Source of the DNA: Nitrospira sp.
GTDB lineage: Bacteria > Nitrospirota > Nitrospiria > Nitrospirales > Nitrospiraceae
DNA length: 42,177 nucleotides
Reading direction: 5' to 3'
Assembly (NCBI GenBank): GCA_020697375.1
Contig: JAJFBJ010000022.1
Location: 1-42,177, forward strand
In this document: positions 32,665-42,177 of the stretch, one piece after another
Layout: every line of letters starts with the position of its first letter
Numbering within the stretch: position 1 is the first letter of the stretch
Notes under the pieces: model-generated
What the model was told of the DNA's origin: nothing
Database searches by the model: none
Seen by the model: the letters and a program-made list of their open reading frames with translations, nothing else
Program-made: the position numbers and the translations under genes

Positions 32665-33603
32665 CTATCGCCGATAGACCGGCGGTTCTCCTGGCGGGCG
32701 GCTCTTGAAGCGCCGATGCTGCCAGAAATATTGCTCCGGCACCCGGCTGACGGCTCCCTCGATCAGACGATTGATGCGCACCGTATCCTGTAGGATTTCT
32801 TGGGATGGAAATTGATCGAGCGCCGGGCTTACCTCAATGTCGTAGCCTGTTCCATCGGCTCGCCGGTAATAAAAACAGGGCACTACTGCCGCGCCGCTGA
32901 CCCTTGCCAAACGGGACGTGGCAGTCAGTGAAGCCGCTTGTACTCCGAAAAATGGGGCGAAGACACTGCGCTTGGATCCCGCATCAATGTCAGGGGCGTA
33001 CCATACCACCCGGTTTTTAGCTAGGGCTCGAAGGATGCCCCGCATATCCCGATGCTGGATCAATTCTGAATAGTACCGGCTGCGACATCGATTGGCGATC
33101 GTCTCCGCCACGATATCGTTCTGGGGCCGGTACACGATCGCAACCGGTTGCTCCAGCGCCATGAAGCGGCCGGCAAGTTCCGCCGTATGCAGGTGAGCTC
33201 CGCAGAGCAGGACTCCGCGTCCATGGCCGAGCGCCTCTCGGATATGCTCTAATCCTTTGATGGTACACTCACATTGTTCGCGAGGATCCTTGGCCCACCA
33301 GGCGAGTGCGATCTCCACGACGCCCATTCCCATCGACTCGAAGCAGCGAAGCGTGACGGTCTCACGTTCGGTGGCTGTCTGGTTGGGGAAACTCAGCTCC
33401 AGATTCACCCGCACAATTTCCCGGCGCTTGGTGAGTAAATTGTGCAGCACACGTCCGCACTGCCGTCCCAGCGCAAGCTGCCAGCGATAGGGAAATAGGG
33501 AAAGAAGACGAAATAGTCCGAGTCCGGCTCTTGTGGGCCAATGGAAGGGATGATAAAAACTGCGCGGCGGCGGCCGATGGCTTCGTGTGTTCGTACTGGA
33601 CAT
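32665..33603 (-). CDS. LpxL/HtrB-family lysophospholipid acyltransferase
   Basis: 312 residues. Membrane-associated late acyltransferase of lipid A or lipid synthesis. The catalytic HX4E pair is H137 and E142 in VLLCGAHLHTAELAGRF. A basic N-terminus and hydrophobic segment (about 24-45, GLGLFRLLSLFPYRWQLAL) anchor it in the membrane. Conserved later elements: VAIVYRPQND, RDMRGILRALAKNRVVWYAPDID and FFGVQAASLTATSRLARVSGAAVVPCFYYR, then PEQYFWQHRRFKSRP at the end. These match LpxL and the broader family LpxL/LpxM/WaaM. The exact acceptor (lipid A or other) is not decided by sequence. It lies between two PilZ genes on the same strand. Confidence 0.92.
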   Translation of the reverse strand: MSSTNTRSHRPPPRSFYHPFHWPTRAGLGLFRLLSLFPYRWQLALGRQCGRVLHNLLTKRREIVRVNLELSFPNQTATERETVTLRCFESMGMGVVEIALAWWAKDPREQCECTIKGLEHIREALGHGRGVLLCGAHLHTAELAGRFMALEQPVAIVYRPQNDIVAETIANRCRSRYYSELIQHRDMRGILRALAKNRVVWYAPDIDAGSKRSVFAPFFGVQAASLTATSRLARVSGAAVVPCFYYRRADGTGYDIEVSPALDQFPSQEILQDTVRINRLIEGAVSRVPEQYFWQHRRFKSRPPGEPPVYRR

Positions 33604-33771
33604 GACCGAATGGGGAAGCCATTGTAGGGAAACAAACCGGCAAGCGCAATCCGGATTTGAGTCCGTCGGCCCATGGGAGAATGCCGGCTCTTACGACAAG
33701 TGCGGAAGAAACATGGAATTCGACGATTTCGGACGAGTGGAGGGGCAGTCAGACAGAATGCCGACCCCCGG

Positions 33772-34152
33772 TTACGGTGTCGGCTTCATGGTAATCGTGA
33801 TGAACTTTCGCAATCGCATTTCGGCGACAGGAGAGAGGTCGACAAACTCCAATCCGTAGACCTGGTCTTTCTCCCAGCGTACGGCGGCTTCTTCCACCGT
33901 CATCGGCGAAACCTGATTCGGCAGAGACAAACTGACCGACAGCCTGTCGCCTCGCTGAATGCCGGCCTCGCTCATCACCTTGGCGCCTTTCATCGACACA
34001 TCGAATACTACCCCGATATCCTCCTGTCCCCGGCCAAGCCATTTCGCAAGTCCGAGGCGGGACAGTGAACAGACAAAGGGAGCAGGAATCCTCAAGCGTG
34101 GATGCTGACGCAAGTCAACCTGGAAACGTTCTTGCTCTGGAGCGCCATTCAT
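33772..34152 (-). CDS. PilZ-domain protein (second)
   Basis: 126 residues, from the ATG at 34152. The c-di-GMP motifs are LRQHPRLRIP (RxxxR) and VFDVSMKGAKVM (DxSxxG). They are followed by RLSVSLSLPNQ, AAVRWEKDQVYGLEFVDLS and a C-terminal helix, the same plan as the PilZ protein at 31869-32198. The ends differ, so these are divergent paralogues rather than a recent copy. A short insertion between the two motifs (LSRLGLAKWLGRGQEDIGV) makes it longer. It is transcribed away from the desaturase and towards the acyltransferase. Confidence 0.88.
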   Translation of the reverse strand: MNGAPEQERFQVDLRQHPRLRIPAPFVCSLSRLGLAKWLGRGQEDIGVVFDVSMKGAKVMSEAGIQRGDRLSVSLSLPNQVSPMTVEEAAVRWEKDQVYGLEFVDLSPVAEMRLRKFITITMKPTP

Positions 34153-34449
34153 ACGTAGCTCGCGTATGTATGTTTGTCACTGTATCTCAAGCGGGGCCGT
34201 CCAAGAAATGAAATGAGGAAACCAGCTGGTCAGATCCCTAAATGGATCTGCTGCCGGATACCTCGCCCGGTTCAGATCGCCTGGCTCGAACAATTGTCAT
34301 TTCCCGCTTTCCGACATGCCCCAACATATGCAGGACGGTCTCCTTTTGGCTGCGCTTCCTCCCCAGGGTACCCGGTAAGCCGGCCGTCGCGCCTGGATGA
34401 TCCTGATCCGCCGAAGATGAAGCGTCCATGCTGACCGGTTCCGGATCGG

Positions 34450-35397
34450 ATGTCTCTGCTCCGCCGATGGATGCACTTTGACAAGGCACTTGCGAAAAGC
34501 TTCCGGCTTGATTATTGTGAAGGAGTGCAACAGGTCTCCGAAAGCTCGGTTCCGGTCGACATCGTCAACCGTATCCATCATAAATTCTGGACTTATCTCC
34601 TGTTCTGGTCGATCGTCGCAGGATCGATGATCGCAGTGCCGGGCTATGGGCTGGTCTATGGCTACTCATGGTTGGATTGGACGATGTTTTCCGTTCTCTA
34701 CCTCCTCACCGGACTCGGTATCACCGTAGGCTACCACCGATTGTTGACCCACCGCAGTTTCGAATGCCCCGATTGGGTGAAATTCTGTCTCCTGATCGCC
34801 GGAGGCTGGGCTTTGCAGAATTCCGGGGTAAAATGGACGGCTGACCATCTTCGTCACCATGCGCACTGCGACGATCCAGAGGATCCGTACAACGCCAAGC
34901 GGGGCTTTTGGTATAGTCACTGCGGCTGGCTTCTCAATCCCGTGCCCTGCAACGATGAACGCTTCGGTTCTCGTGTCATGCTGGACCGCGTGGCGATGTG
35001 GCAGCACCGTAATTATGCGGCGATCGTGCTGGTTGGTCTGGCTCTTCCCTTCATCATAGGATTCATCCATGATGGCTGGAGGGGGGGAATCGGTGGCTTC
35101 ATGTTGGCTGGAGTCGGACGTACCTTTGCGGTGCTGAACTCCACCTTCTGCATCAATTCCGTCTGCCACTTGTGGGGAGCCCAACCATACGGTACCGCCG
35201 ATTCAAGCCGCAATTCCTGGTTTGTATCATTGTTGACCTTCGGGGAGGGCTATCACAACTATCACCATACCTACCCCAGCGACTATCGCAATGGACCGCT
35301 CTGGTACAATTTCGATCCTTCGAAGTGGTTCATCTACATCCTGTCGAAGTTGGGACTTGCCTCCTCGCTTCGAACAGCCTCTTCCGGTGGTCTGTAG
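34450..35397 (+). CDS. Membrane fatty acid desaturase (acyl-CoA/delta-9 type)
   Basis: 315 residues. Integral membrane di-iron desaturase that puts a cis double bond in acyl chains. The three histidine boxes are intact: HRLLTHR (H96 to H101), HLRHH (H133, H136, H137) and HNYHH (H269, H272, H273). Membrane helices lie at about 48-68, 78-95, 113-125, 190-205 and around 220. The GWLLNP and CHLWGAQPYGTADSSRN segments are typical of stearoyl-type desaturases. Start: the ATG at 34450 has no strong ribosome site and the first 30 residues are non-conserved; a later start is possible. It probably tunes membrane fluidity. Confidence 0.93.
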   Translation: MSLLRRWMHFDKALAKSFRLDYCEGVQQVSESSVPVDIVNRIHHKFWTYLLFWSIVAGSMIAVPGYGLVYGYSWLDWTMFSVLYLLTGLGITVGYHRLLTHRSFECPDWVKFCLLIAGGWALQNSGVKWTADHLRHHAHCDDPEDPYNAKRGFWYSHCGWLLNPVPCNDERFGSRVMLDRVAMWQHRNYAAIVLVGLALPFIIGFIHDGWRGGIGGFMLAGVGRTFAVLNSTFCINSVCHLWGAQPYGTADSSRNSWFVSLLTFGEGYHNYHHTYPSDYRNGPLWYNFDPSKWFIYILSKLGLASSLRTASSGGL

Positions 35398-35491
35398 GCA
35401 GAACCGCTTGCTCCGAAGATGAATATGTCCGATCGAGGTGCAGAATATTTTTCATTTTCTTGCGACAGGCATAGCATTCCCCGTATTCATC

Positions 35492-35500
35492 TGCTAGGAT
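35492..35500 (+). promoter_or_regulatory. Candidate extended -10 promoter of the RRM gene
   Basis: TGCTAGGAT (TGn plus TAGGAT) lies 197 bases before the ATG at 35697 and is identical to the element before the Tim44-domain gene. It predicts a leader of about 190 bases, a common feature of cold-induced RNA-binding protein genes. Confidence 0.35.
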
Positions 35501-35696
35501 GTCATCGTAATCTCATGACGGGCCGCATGGGAAACATGGTTTTAGAGGGCCCATCACCGATGTTGTTTGTTACCGAGAATCTGATCGGAAGTCAGACCCA
35601 AGCCGCCTCAATGGTAGCGTCTTCGGCCATCTCATTCCCCTCATATGTTCCTTCTCGCGTCGCCGACAATGTCATTATTCAAAAGGAGAGACCCCT

Positions 35697-36020
35697 ATGG
35701 GTTCAAAATTGTATGTCGGCGGATTGCCGTATGCAGCAACGGAGTCCCAGTTAAGCAACTTGTTTTCCGCTCATGGTACCGTTGAGTCGGCACGCGTGAT
35801 CACGGACAAGTTCACTGGACAGTCACGGGGCTTCGGCTTTGTGGAGATGTCCACTCAGGAAGAGGCGAAGGCAGCTATTGCAGCTTTGAACGGCTCGGAT
35901 ATGGACGGCCGACAGCTCACCGTGAACGAAGCGAAGCCACAAGAAGCTCGCTCTGGTGGGGGCGGCGGCGGTGGACGTTTCGGCGGCGGCGAGAGCCGCG
36001 GCGGACGCAACCGCTTCTAA
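35697..36020 (+). CDS. RRM-type RNA-binding protein
   Basis: 107 residues; AAAGGAG precedes the ATG at 35697. A single RRM domain (about 1-80) with RNP2 LYVGGL (residues 5-10), RNP1 RGFGFVEM (44-51) and LNGSDMDGRQLTVNEA. The C-terminal 27 residues are glycine- and arginine-rich (SGGGGGGGRFGGGES and RGGRNRF). Small bacterial proteins of this build are called Rbp or glycine-rich RNA-binding proteins and are often cold-induced. It probably acts as an RNA chaperone; that is inferred from the family. It is followed by an intrinsic terminator and so is monocistronic. Confidence 0.96.
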   Translation: MGSKLYVGGLPYAATESQLSNLFSAHGTVESARVITDKFTGQSRGFGFVEMSTQEEAKAAIAALNGSDMDGRQLTVNEAKPQEARSGGGGGGGRFGGGESRGGRNRF

Positions 36021-36040
36021 AACGTCATTCGTTCGTCTCC

Positions 36041-36075
36041 GAAGGGGCGCTTCATCTGAAGCGCCCCTTCTTTTT
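36041..36075 (+). terminator. Rho-independent terminator after the RRM gene
   Basis: GAAGGGGCGCTTCA pairs perfectly with TGAAGCGCCCCTTC (14 bp, loop TC), followed by TTTTT at 36071-36075. No T run on the other strand, so it serves only the RRM gene. Confidence 0.93.
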
Positions 36076-36092
36076 ACCCTGCGCTGATGCCT

Positions 36093-36509
36093 TTACTGCT
36101 CTTTAGGCTTCCCCCGTAGGGATTTCAGGCGCGCCCGCTTGGTTTTGCTCTCCAATCTCCTCCGCGCAGACCCCTTAGTCGGTTTGGTCGGACGACGTGG
36201 AGTGCGTGGTACTGCGACACGTTGGATCAACTCCTGAAGTCGATCCAACGCAAGGGCACGGTTTCGCTCTTGGCTCCGTGAATCCTGGGCCTTGATAATG
36301 ATCACCCCTTCGCGTGAAACTCGATGGTCCTTCAATGCCAAAAGTTGCGTTTTATAGAAAGCAGGCAACGAGGAAGCGGCGACGTCGAACCGAAGATGGA
36401 TCGCCGAAGAGACTTTATTGACGTGCTGCCCACCTGCCCCCTGAGCGCGAACAGCCGTCATTTCGATTTCATCGTCCGGAATTGCCACGTGCGGCGCAAT
36501 AGATAACAT
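36093..36509 (-). CDS. arfB: Alternative ribosome-rescue factor ArfB
   Basis: 138 residues from the ATG at 36509, which matches the usual length; the frame reaches 36593 but that part is not conserved. The GGQ catalytic motif is at residues 26-28 in AQGAGGQHVNKVSSAIHLRF, as in E. coli ArfB (YaeJ). The C-terminal tail is strongly basic (PRTPRRPTKPTKGSARRR, KTKRARLKSLRGKPKEQ) and fits into the mRNA channel of stalled ribosomes. ArfB hydrolyses peptidyl-tRNA on non-stop ribosomes without a codon-reading domain. It stands alone and is convergent with the RRM gene. Confidence 0.95.
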   Translation of the reverse strand: MLSIAPHVAIPDDEIEMTAVRAQGAGGQHVNKVSSAIHLRFDVAASSLPAFYKTQLLALKDHRVSREGVIIIKAQDSRSQERNRALALDRLQELIQRVAVPRTPRRPTKPTKGSARRRLESKTKRARLKSLRGKPKEQ

Positions 36510-36667
36510 CTTAGTCGGACTCACCTTTGTGAAGAGAACGTACCGGCACCAAAGCCCGGGAGTCAACTCGGCGAGAAAGATCACATCGCACAACCGGGCA
36601 GCCGATGCGGCAAGACTGCCTCACAACCCTTAGATAACTTCAAAGAACTCCGTTATTGTGCTCATCC

Positions 36668-36697
36668 TTGAGACTTTGACCTGTCGGATTTCATAAG
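36668..36697 (+). promoter_or_regulatory. Weak candidate promoter of the two-component operon
   Basis: TTGAGA (5 of 6) and CATAAG (4 of 6) are 18 bases apart. It would put the message start at about 36704, right before the first ATG (36705), favouring translation from the later ATG at 36735 or a leaderless message. Confidence 0.3.
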
Positions 36698-36704
36698 CCA
36701 TGAA

Positions 36705-38537
36705 GTGATGATTGCAACCCCCAAGGCAGGCTCCATGTCAGGCAAGACCAGATGGAGCGAAGGAATTCTTCCGCTGGTCCTCTTGCTCTGTTTGGTCACC
36801 GCAGCGAGCTTAGGACTCTATGCCCTCTCGTTCCTACGGACAGTGCTGGTTTCTGAACGGGGAAGCGAACTGGCGATGAACGCGGCCGCGGTCGCCGGCA
36901 CCGTTGACCGCGTGTTGTACGAGAGGTTCGGCGATATCCAATGGTTCGCGAGTGATGGAATCCTCCTGGATGGAACTTCGGAGCAAAAGACCGCCAGACT
37001 CCTTCGGTACAAGCAGTTATATTGGTATTACTCCTGGCTTGGAGTGACGGATGAAACGGGACAACTTATCACGGCAACCGATGTACTTGCCGATCCGGTC
37101 AGGCAACAATTAAGTCGAGACACATTTGAATCAGTGCGGCGGACCGGAACGGTTCACCTGGAGGACGTCTCTCCTTCCTCTGGACAAGAAGGAACTCAGA
37201 CCGTGGGATTCACTGCGCCGATGTATGGAAAGCAGGGAGAATTTCGTGGAGCGGTGATCAGCCGGGTGCCGATTAAGAATCTTCGGACGATTTTTGAGCA
37301 GGAAGGCAGGTTGCGGTACGGAGATAATACCTACGACTGGGTATTGCTGAATCATGATGGGACAATCATCACCGAGAAGCATCCTGAAACACAGATGACC
37401 CACAACTTGGTGAAGGTGGAATTGCCTTCGCAGGCCAGGGCCACCTCTAACCCATATCAACCCGGTTTTGTGGAGGAAATCCACCATCGCCGCGGAGAGT
37501 CCATCGTCACAGGCTATGCTCGTACCCAAGGATACAAAAATTTCCAGGGATTCGATTGGGTGGTCCTATTCCGATTGAGTCACGATAAGGTCTATGCGCC
37601 CATCGACCAGCTGTTGTGGACCGTTGGCGGAATCGGATTACTCGTCGTCCTTCCGCTGACCGGTTTTGGCATCTGGGCATCCTGGAAACTGGGACGTGAA
37701 CGAAATGATCTGGTGAGAACAAGACAAGAATTGGAAAAGTCGGTGGCGGAGCTCGGCCGTTCCAACGCCGAGTTACAGCAATTCGCCTATGTGGCATCGC
37801 ATGACTTGCAGGAACCTCTCCGCATGGTGAGCAGCTACACACAACTTCTGGGAAGGCGATACAAAGGAAGACTAGATGCCGATGCGGATGAATTCATCGC
37901 CTATGCCGTGGATGGCGCACTTCGCATGCAGCGGCTCATTCAGGACCTTTTAGTCTATTCACGAGTCAGCACAAAAGCCCGTACGTCGGACATCATCTCC
38001 GTAGAAGTCGTGCTGGCCCACGCGCAGGATAACCTGCAGAATGCCATCAAGGAAAGCCAGGCCGTGGTCACTCACGATTCATTGCCGGCAGTGAGGGGGG
38101 ACGAAAGACAGTTAGTGCAGCTTTTTCAGAATCTGTTGAGCAATGCCATCAAGTTTCACGGACTAGAGCCGCCAAAGATCCATGTTTCGGCCACTCGAAG
38201 CAACGGCGAATGGCGGTTTTCCGTTCGTGATTGCGGCATCGGACTCGATCCGCAATATGCGGATCGGATCTTTGTAATTTTCCAACGGCTGCATAATAGA
38301 GCAGAGTACCCTGGAACCGGTATCGGCTTGGCGATTTGCAAGAAGATCATCGAACACCATGGTGGGCGGATCGGGGTTGAATCGGAGTCCGGCAAAGGCG
38401 CCGCCTTTTGGTTCACGATTCCCGACCACTCAGATGAAACGGACAAATTCCCAGGGACAGATACTGCGAACAGGGGCCGAGTGACTCAACAACCCACCTC
38501 AGAGGAGTATTGTGTATGGTTCTTCCAGACATGGTGA
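36705..38537 (+). CDS. Sensor histidine kinase with extracytoplasmic Cache-like domain
   Basis: 610 residues. A membrane helix (about 21-45) leads to a periplasmic domain (about 50-300) of Cache type ([59 protein letters not shown]). A second membrane helix (303-327) and a coiled linker of about 30 residues ([18 protein letters not shown]) follow. The dimerisation domain has [19 protein letters not shown] with the phospho-accepting H366, as in phytochrome-like kinases, and the ATPase domain has [18 protein letters not shown] and [18 protein letters not shown]. The kinase signals an unknown small ligand to the response regulator that follows. Its 3' end overlaps that gene by 22 bases. Start uncertain: 36705 or 36735. 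Confidence 0.93.
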   Translation: MMIATPKAGSMSGKTRWSEGILPLVLLLCLVTAASLGLYALSFLRTVLVSERGSELAMNAAAVAGTVDRVLYERFGDIQWFASDGILLDGTSEQKTARLLRYKQLYWYYSWLGVTDETGQLITATDVLADPVRQQLSRDTFESVRRTGTVHLEDVSPSSGQEGTQTVGFTAPMYGKQGEFRGAVISRVPIKNLRTIFEQEGRLRYGDNTYDWVLLNHDGTIITEKHPETQMTHNLVKVELPSQARATSNPYQPGFVEEIHHRRGESIVTGYARTQGYKNFQGFDWVVLFRLSHDKVYAPIDQLLWTVGGIGLLVVLPLTGFGIWASWKLGRERNDLVRTRQELEKSVAELGRSNAELQQFAYVASHDLQEPLRMVSSYTQLLGRRYKGRLDADADEFIAYAVDGALRMQRLIQDLLVYSRVSTKARTSDIISVEVVLAHAQDNLQNAIKESQAVVTHDSLPAVRGDERQLVQLFQNLLSNAIKFHGLEPPKIHVSATRSNGEWRFSVRDCGIGLDPQYADRIFVIFQRLHNRAEYPGTGIGLAICKKIIEHHGGRIGVESESGKGAAFWFTIPDHSDETDKFPGTDTANRGRVTQQPTSEEYCVWFFQTW

Positions 38538-38980
38538 CACCGATTGAAATTCTTCTGGTGGAAGACAATCCCGGCGATGTTCGCCTGACCATCGAAGCAT
38601 TGAAGGAAGCGAAGGTTATCAATCGATTGACGGTGCTCAAGGATGGTGTCGAGGCCTTGACTTTTCTTCGCCGTCAAGGCCCCTATGGCGAGGCGCCGCG
38701 TCCTCATTTGATAGTCCTCGATTTGAACCTTCCCAAAAAGGACGGCCGCGAGGTACTTGCCGATATCAAAGCCGATGACTGTTTGAAACGAATCCCGGTG
38801 GTCGTGTTGACGACATCACAGGACGAAGAGGACGTGCTGAGAAGTTACAATTTGCACGCTAATTGCTATATCACGAAGCCGGTGGACTTGGATCAGTTCA
38901 TACGGGTCGTGCGATCCATCGAGGATTTCTGGCTCGGGATCGTCGTACTGCCGGCCGGCAACCAAGGCGGAGTCAGGTGA
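38516..38980 (+). CDS. Single-domain response regulator (CheY/Rcp1 type)
   Basis: 154 residues; AGAGGAG lies 8 bases before the ATG at 38516, which overlaps the kinase gene. It is a receiver domain only, with [14 protein letters not shown] (acidic pair), [17 protein letters not shown] with phospho-aspartate D69, [12 protein letters not shown], and YITKPVD with the conserved lysine (K121). The NPGDVRL form and extended loop ([14 protein letters not shown]) are typical of Rcp1-like regulators that partner with phytochrome-type histidine kinases, matching the upstream kinase. No output domain; it probably passes the phosphate on or binds a partner. The stop overlaps the next gene's GTG. Confidence 0.95.
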   Translation: MVLPDMVTPIEILLVEDNPGDVRLTIEALKEAKVINRLTVLKDGVEALTFLRRQGPYGEAPRPHLIVLDLNLPKKDGREVLADIKADDCLKRIPVVVLTTSQDEEDVLRSYNLHANCYITKPVDLDQFIRVVRSIEDFWLGIVVLPAGNQGGVR

Positions 38981-41900
38981 GCGTTCGTCCCATTCATATC
39001 CTGCTGGTGGAAGACCACGCGGGCGATGCGCGTCTACTGAGGGAACTCCTGTCGGAAGCCGATGCAGAAAGGTTCACGCTCGTCCATGTAGATCGTCTTG
39101 ATACGGGCATACGATATCTGAACCTCAAGGCGGTCGACATCATTCTGCTGGACCTTTCCTTGCCGGACAGCCATGGATCGGAAACTCTTGCCCGAATGCA
39201 TGCGGCGGCGAAGGGCGTGCCGATCGTCCTCATGACCGGGCTGGAAGACGAGGAACTGGGACTTCGGTTAGTCCAAGCCGGCGCCCAGGACTATCTCGTA
39301 AAAGGACAGGTCACCGCGCCGCTCTTAACCCGTGCCCTGAAGTATGCGGTCGAGCGAAAGCGGTTGGAAGAGGAATTGCGGCGGCAAACGCATTTTCTCC
39401 AATCTGTACTGAATAGCATGGCAGACGGCGTAGTGATGGCGGACGAAAAGGGGGTGTTTCAAGTGTGGAACCCCGCGGCCGAACGTATTATGGGCACAGG
39501 GCCCACGAATGTAGGAATTGACCAATGGCCCAAGCACTACGGTCTATTCTTGCCGGACACCGTTACTCCCTATCAGGCCACGGACCTGCCATTGGCAAGG
39601 GCAATTCGTGGGGAATGCCTCACCAATGTCCTTATGTTTTTCCACCATCCGGATCGGCCTGGCGGAGCCTGGCTCAGCGTCACCGCCCGACCGTTGCGGG
39701 ATGAAATCGGGCAACTCAAGGGAGGGGTCGCGGTCTTTCGCGACATCACCGGCTCGAAGCGAACGGACGAAGCGTTGTGCGAAAGCCAAGAGCGATACCG
39801 GCTCTTGGTGACGAAGGCCAACGACATCATCTATAGAACCGATGCCATGGGCCGGTTTACCTTCGTGAATCCGGTCGCCATGCGCATTATGAAGTATTCG
39901 GAAGAGGAACTGTTGGAGCGCCGATTCGTTGATCTGATCCATCCCGCTTATCGACAGGCGGCGGAACGGTTCTACGGCCGCCAGTTCATTAAACACCAGT
40001 CCAGCACGTATTACGAATTTCTGGCCCTCGCCAAGGACGGTAGCGAAATCTGGATCGGCCAGAATGTGCAAGTCCTCCTGGAACACAATAAGGTGGTCGG
40101 ATTCCAAGCGGTGGCCCGTGACATCACGGAGCGCAAGCATGTTCAGGACGCGCTCGCGGCAAGCGAAGAACGCTTCCGATCGCTGGTGTCCAACCTTCCG
40201 GGGGCAGTGTACCGCTGCGCATGCGATTCCGACTGGACCATGGAGTTTCTCAGCGAGCCGATCGAGCATCTCTGCGGCTATCCAGCGTCGGACTTCCTCG
40301 TCAACCGGGTCAGATCCTATGCCAGCGTGATTGATCCGAGTGACAGGCACATGATTGAACGCGCCGTGCTGGACGCCGTGGCACAGCGCCGGCCCTTTGC
40401 CATCGAGTATCGGATGCTTCACAAAGACGGCAGTCTCCGATGGGTACATGAAAAAGGCCAAGGCGTATTCGCGCCCGACGGCCGTCTCCTCTGGCTTGAT
40501 GGGGCCATCTTTGACATCACCGAGCAAAAGCGCGCGGAAGAGGCGTTATCAGAGAGCGAAGGACGCTTGCGATCGATCGTCCAATCAACGGGCGACGCAA
40601 TTATTCTGATGGATGCCCGGGGGCAGGTGGCGTTCTGGAACAGCGGCGCAGAGAAAACGTTCGGTTTTTCGTCCGAAGAGATGCTCGGTCAGCCGGTGGC
40701 GCATATTATTCCTCAGCGATTTCGGGAGGCTCATCAGCGAGGAGTCGAACGGGTCGCCGCCGCCGGACGGTTGACCGCGCAAGCCACCATGTTCGAGCTG
40801 ATCGGCCTGAGAAAAGATGGCACAGAATTCCCGTTGGAATTCAGTCTGGCGGCCTGGACGACCCAATCAAAGTTGTTCATCACCGGCATCATTCGGGATA
40901 TCACCGAGCGGACCCAAGCAGAATCGGCATTCCGCGAAAGCGAAGAACGGTTCAGAACGATCATGGACAACAGCCCGGCTCTCATTTTCATCAAGGATAT
41001 GGAAGGGCGCTATCTCCAGATCAATCGCCGCTGTGAGACAATCTTCCACCTTTCCAACAAGGAGGTCCTCGGCAAGACGGATGACGATTTATTTCCGCCT
41101 GAGCAGGCTGCGCCGTTCCGCGCGAATGATCAGAAGGTATTGGATACCGGCACACCAATGGAGTTCGAGGAAACCGCCCTCTATGATGACGGACTCCATA
41201 CAAACCTAGTCGTGAAGTTTCCATTGTTCAATTCCCAGGGGCAATGTTACGCCTTATGCGGTATCGCCACCGATATTACCGACAGGAAGCGGGCGGACGA
41301 AGAACGGCAACAGCTGGCCAAGGATCGCCTTTTACTTCTTGAATCTACGGGAGAAGGAATTTATGGCATGGATCGGCAAGGTCGTTGCACATTCATCAAT
41401 ACCGCCGCCGCTCGCATGCTCGGGTACATGCTGGATGATGTCCTGGGCAAGGACATGCACGACTTGATTCATCATTCGTTCCCGGATGGGACCGCTTATC
41501 CGCGCAAGCGCTGCCACATCTATGAGACAGTCACCAGCGGGTCAGGCTGCCAGGTCGATGATGAAGTATATTGGCGCAAGGACGGGACGTCGTTTCCGGT
41601 GGAGTACTCGTCCTTTCCTGTCCTGGAGCAGGAGCGGATTACAGGGGCCGTGGTTATATTCCTCGACATAACCCAACGCAAGCAGGCTGAAGCGCACCTC
41701 AGGGCGTCGCATACCCAGCTCAGGAATCTCACTGCGCGTTTGGAGTCGGTACGGGAAGAAGAACGGATTCTCATTGCCCGGGAAATCCATGATGAATTGG
41801 GCCAATCGTTGACAGGCGTCAAACTCGAACTGTCCTTATTGCGCGACCAGCTACCTGAAGCCCGGCCGGCTCTCGCAAGCCGGCTGGAAGCCATCTCCAC

Positions 41901-42177
41901 CCTCATCGACACCACGATTCAATCGGTGCGGCGGATCGCCACAGAGCTGCGGCCGATTGTGCTGGACCAGTTGGGCCTGATTCCCGCCATCGAATGGCAG
42001 GCCCATGAATTCCAGTCGCGCACGGGAATCCAATGCACGCTCGACATCTGCCTGCGCTCCGTCACGTTGTCTCATGCCGAATCGACGGCCATGTTCCGGA
42101 TCTTTCAGGAAATCCTGACCAATGTGGCGCGCCACGCGCAAGCCACGACCGTCAATATCACCCTTCAGGAACAGGCG
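38977..42177 (+). CDS. Receiver-6xPAS-HisKA_3 hybrid histidine kinase (3' end outside window)
   Basis: The frame from the GTG at 38977 (overlapping the previous stop as GTGA) is open to the last base, giving 1067 residues so far. A receiver domain comes first (about 1-125), with [14 protein letters not shown], phospho-aspartate D59 in [13 protein letters not shown] and lysine K109. Six PAS or PAS-PAC modules follow, beginning near residues 137, 271, 397, 527, 655 and 786, each ending in a DIT(E/D/G/Q)xK/R-type turn. The HisKA_3 dimerisation segment is at about 924-990 with [18 protein letters not shown] (H938), and the ATPase domain starts at [10 protein letters not shown] and is cut off. Such NarL-type kinases signal to LuxR-type regulators, which should lie downstream. 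No membrane helix is seen, so it is cytoplasmic and probably senses internal signals. Confidence 0.95.
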   Translation, partial: MSVRPIHILLVEDHAGDARLLRELLSEADAERFTLVHVDRLDTGIRYLNLKAVDIILLDLSLPDSHGSETLARMHAAAKGVPIVLMTGLEDEELGLRLVQAGAQDYLVKGQVTAPLLTRALKYAVERKRLEEELRRQTHFLQSVLNSMADGVVMADEKGVFQVWNPAAERIMGTGPTNVGIDQWPKHYGLFLPDTVTPYQATDLPLARAIRGECLTNVLMFFHHPDRPGGAWLSVTARPLRDEIGQLKGGVAVFRDITGSKRTDEALCESQERYRLLVTKANDIIYRTDAMGRFTFVNPVAMRIMKYSEEELLERRFVDLIHPAYRQAAERFYGRQFIKHQSSTYYEFLALAKDGSEIWIGQNVQVLLEHNKVVGFQAVARDITERKHVQDALAASEERFRSLVSNLPGAVYRCACDSDWTMEFLSEPIEHLCGYPASDFLVNRVRSYASVIDPSDRHMIERAVLDAVAQRRPFAIEYRMLHKDGSLRWVHEKGQGVFAPDGRLLWLDGAIFDITEQKRAEEALSESEGRLRSIVQSTGDAIILMDARGQVAFWNSGAEKTFGFSSEEMLGQPVAHIIPQRFREAHQRGVERVAAAGRLTAQATMFELIGLRKDGTEFPLEFSLAAWTTQSKLFITGIIRDITERTQAESAFRESEERFRTIMDNSPALIFIKDMEGRYLQINRRCETIFHLSNKEVLGKTDDDLFPPEQAAPFRANDQKVLDTGTPMEFEETALYDDGLHTNLVVKFPLFNSQGQCYALCGIATDITDRKRADEERQQLAKDRLLLLESTGEGIYGMDRQGRCTFINTAAARMLGYMLDDVLGKDMHDLIHHSFPDGTAYPRKRCHIYETVTSGSGCQVDDEVYWRKDGTSFPVEYSSFPVLEQERITGAVVIFLDITQRKQAEAHLRASHTQLRNLTARLESVREEERILIAREIHDELGQSLTGVKLELSLLRDQLPEARPALASRLEAISTLIDTTIQSVRRIATELRPIVLDQLGLIPAIEWQAHEFQSRTGIQCTLDICLRSVTLSHAESTAMFRIFQEILTNVARHAQATTVNITLQEQA

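Noticed and set aside
39544..40527. 327-residue minus-strand frame
   Set aside because: Antisense to the multi-PAS kinase; high third-position GC makes such frames common here.
1..42177. tRNA, rRNA, CRISPR arrays, insertion sequences, riboswitches
   Set aside because: None recognised by eye on either strand; no repeated spacer pattern, transposase or cloverleaf-like segment was found. A covariance-model search would be decisive.

Overview
The window (about 42 kb, roughly 58-60% GC by eye) is a dense bacterial chromosomal region with no rRNA, tRNA, insertion sequence, phage module or CRISPR array that I can see. Gene content points to a Gram-negative with an outer membrane: an LpxL-type acyltransferase, RseP, hopanoid genes, PilZ proteins, a type IV pilus/type II secretion ATPase and many-PAS sensor kinases. 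Together with the general look of the proteins this suggests a Nitrospira-like member of the Nitrospirota. That placement is inference; no single gene here proves it.

Layout. 1-764 is the 3' end of glycogen debranching enzyme glgX. 1018-5627 holds small and poorly known genes: a Tim44-domain membrane protein, a caspase-fold protease, a CPXCG Cys-rich protein, an exported protein, a 32-residue Lys-rich microprotein and two small membrane proteins, one of which may be the stub of a NERD-domain protein. 5628-6140 appears gene-free. 6141-7921 is a FolB-methyltransferase fusion overlapping a PHP phosphoesterase. 8066-11075 is a Ser/Thr signalling operon: membrane kinase, PP2C phosphatase, FHA protein. 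11228-13799 has an unknown protein, YjbQ and an SH3-domain membrane protein with a strong terminator.

13957-17763 is an operon with 4-nt overlaps at every junction: HAD hydrolase, vitamin-B12-binding-like protein, HpnD and HpnE (squalene formation for hopanoids). Next come a family 4 uracil-DNA glycosylase, an unknown acidic protein, a dienelactone hydrolase and the TldD/PmbA protease pair. Divergent from tldD is uppS-cdsA-dxr-rseP-proS (23044-29047), a conserved envelope and isoprenoid cluster: Dxr supplies isoprenoid precursors, UppS makes the C55 carrier, CdsA makes CDP-diacylglycerol, and RseP cuts membrane proteins.

29298-34152 contains a GAF-MshEN-PilB ATPase, two PilZ proteins and an LpxL-like acyltransferase, a set with a possible cyclic-di-GMP and surface theme. 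34450-36509 has a fatty acid desaturase, an RRM RNA-binding protein and the ribosome rescue hydrolase ArfB. 36705 to the end is a two-component operon: Cache histidine kinase, single-domain response regulator, and a REC-6xPAS-HisKA_3 hybrid kinase that runs off the window.

I did not find a clearly new multi-gene system. The most distinctive items are the FolB-methyltransferase fusion, the transmembrane kinase/phosphatase/FHA operon, the GAF-PilB fusion next to PilZ genes, the Lys-rich microprotein, and several candidate operators and promoters that share motifs.
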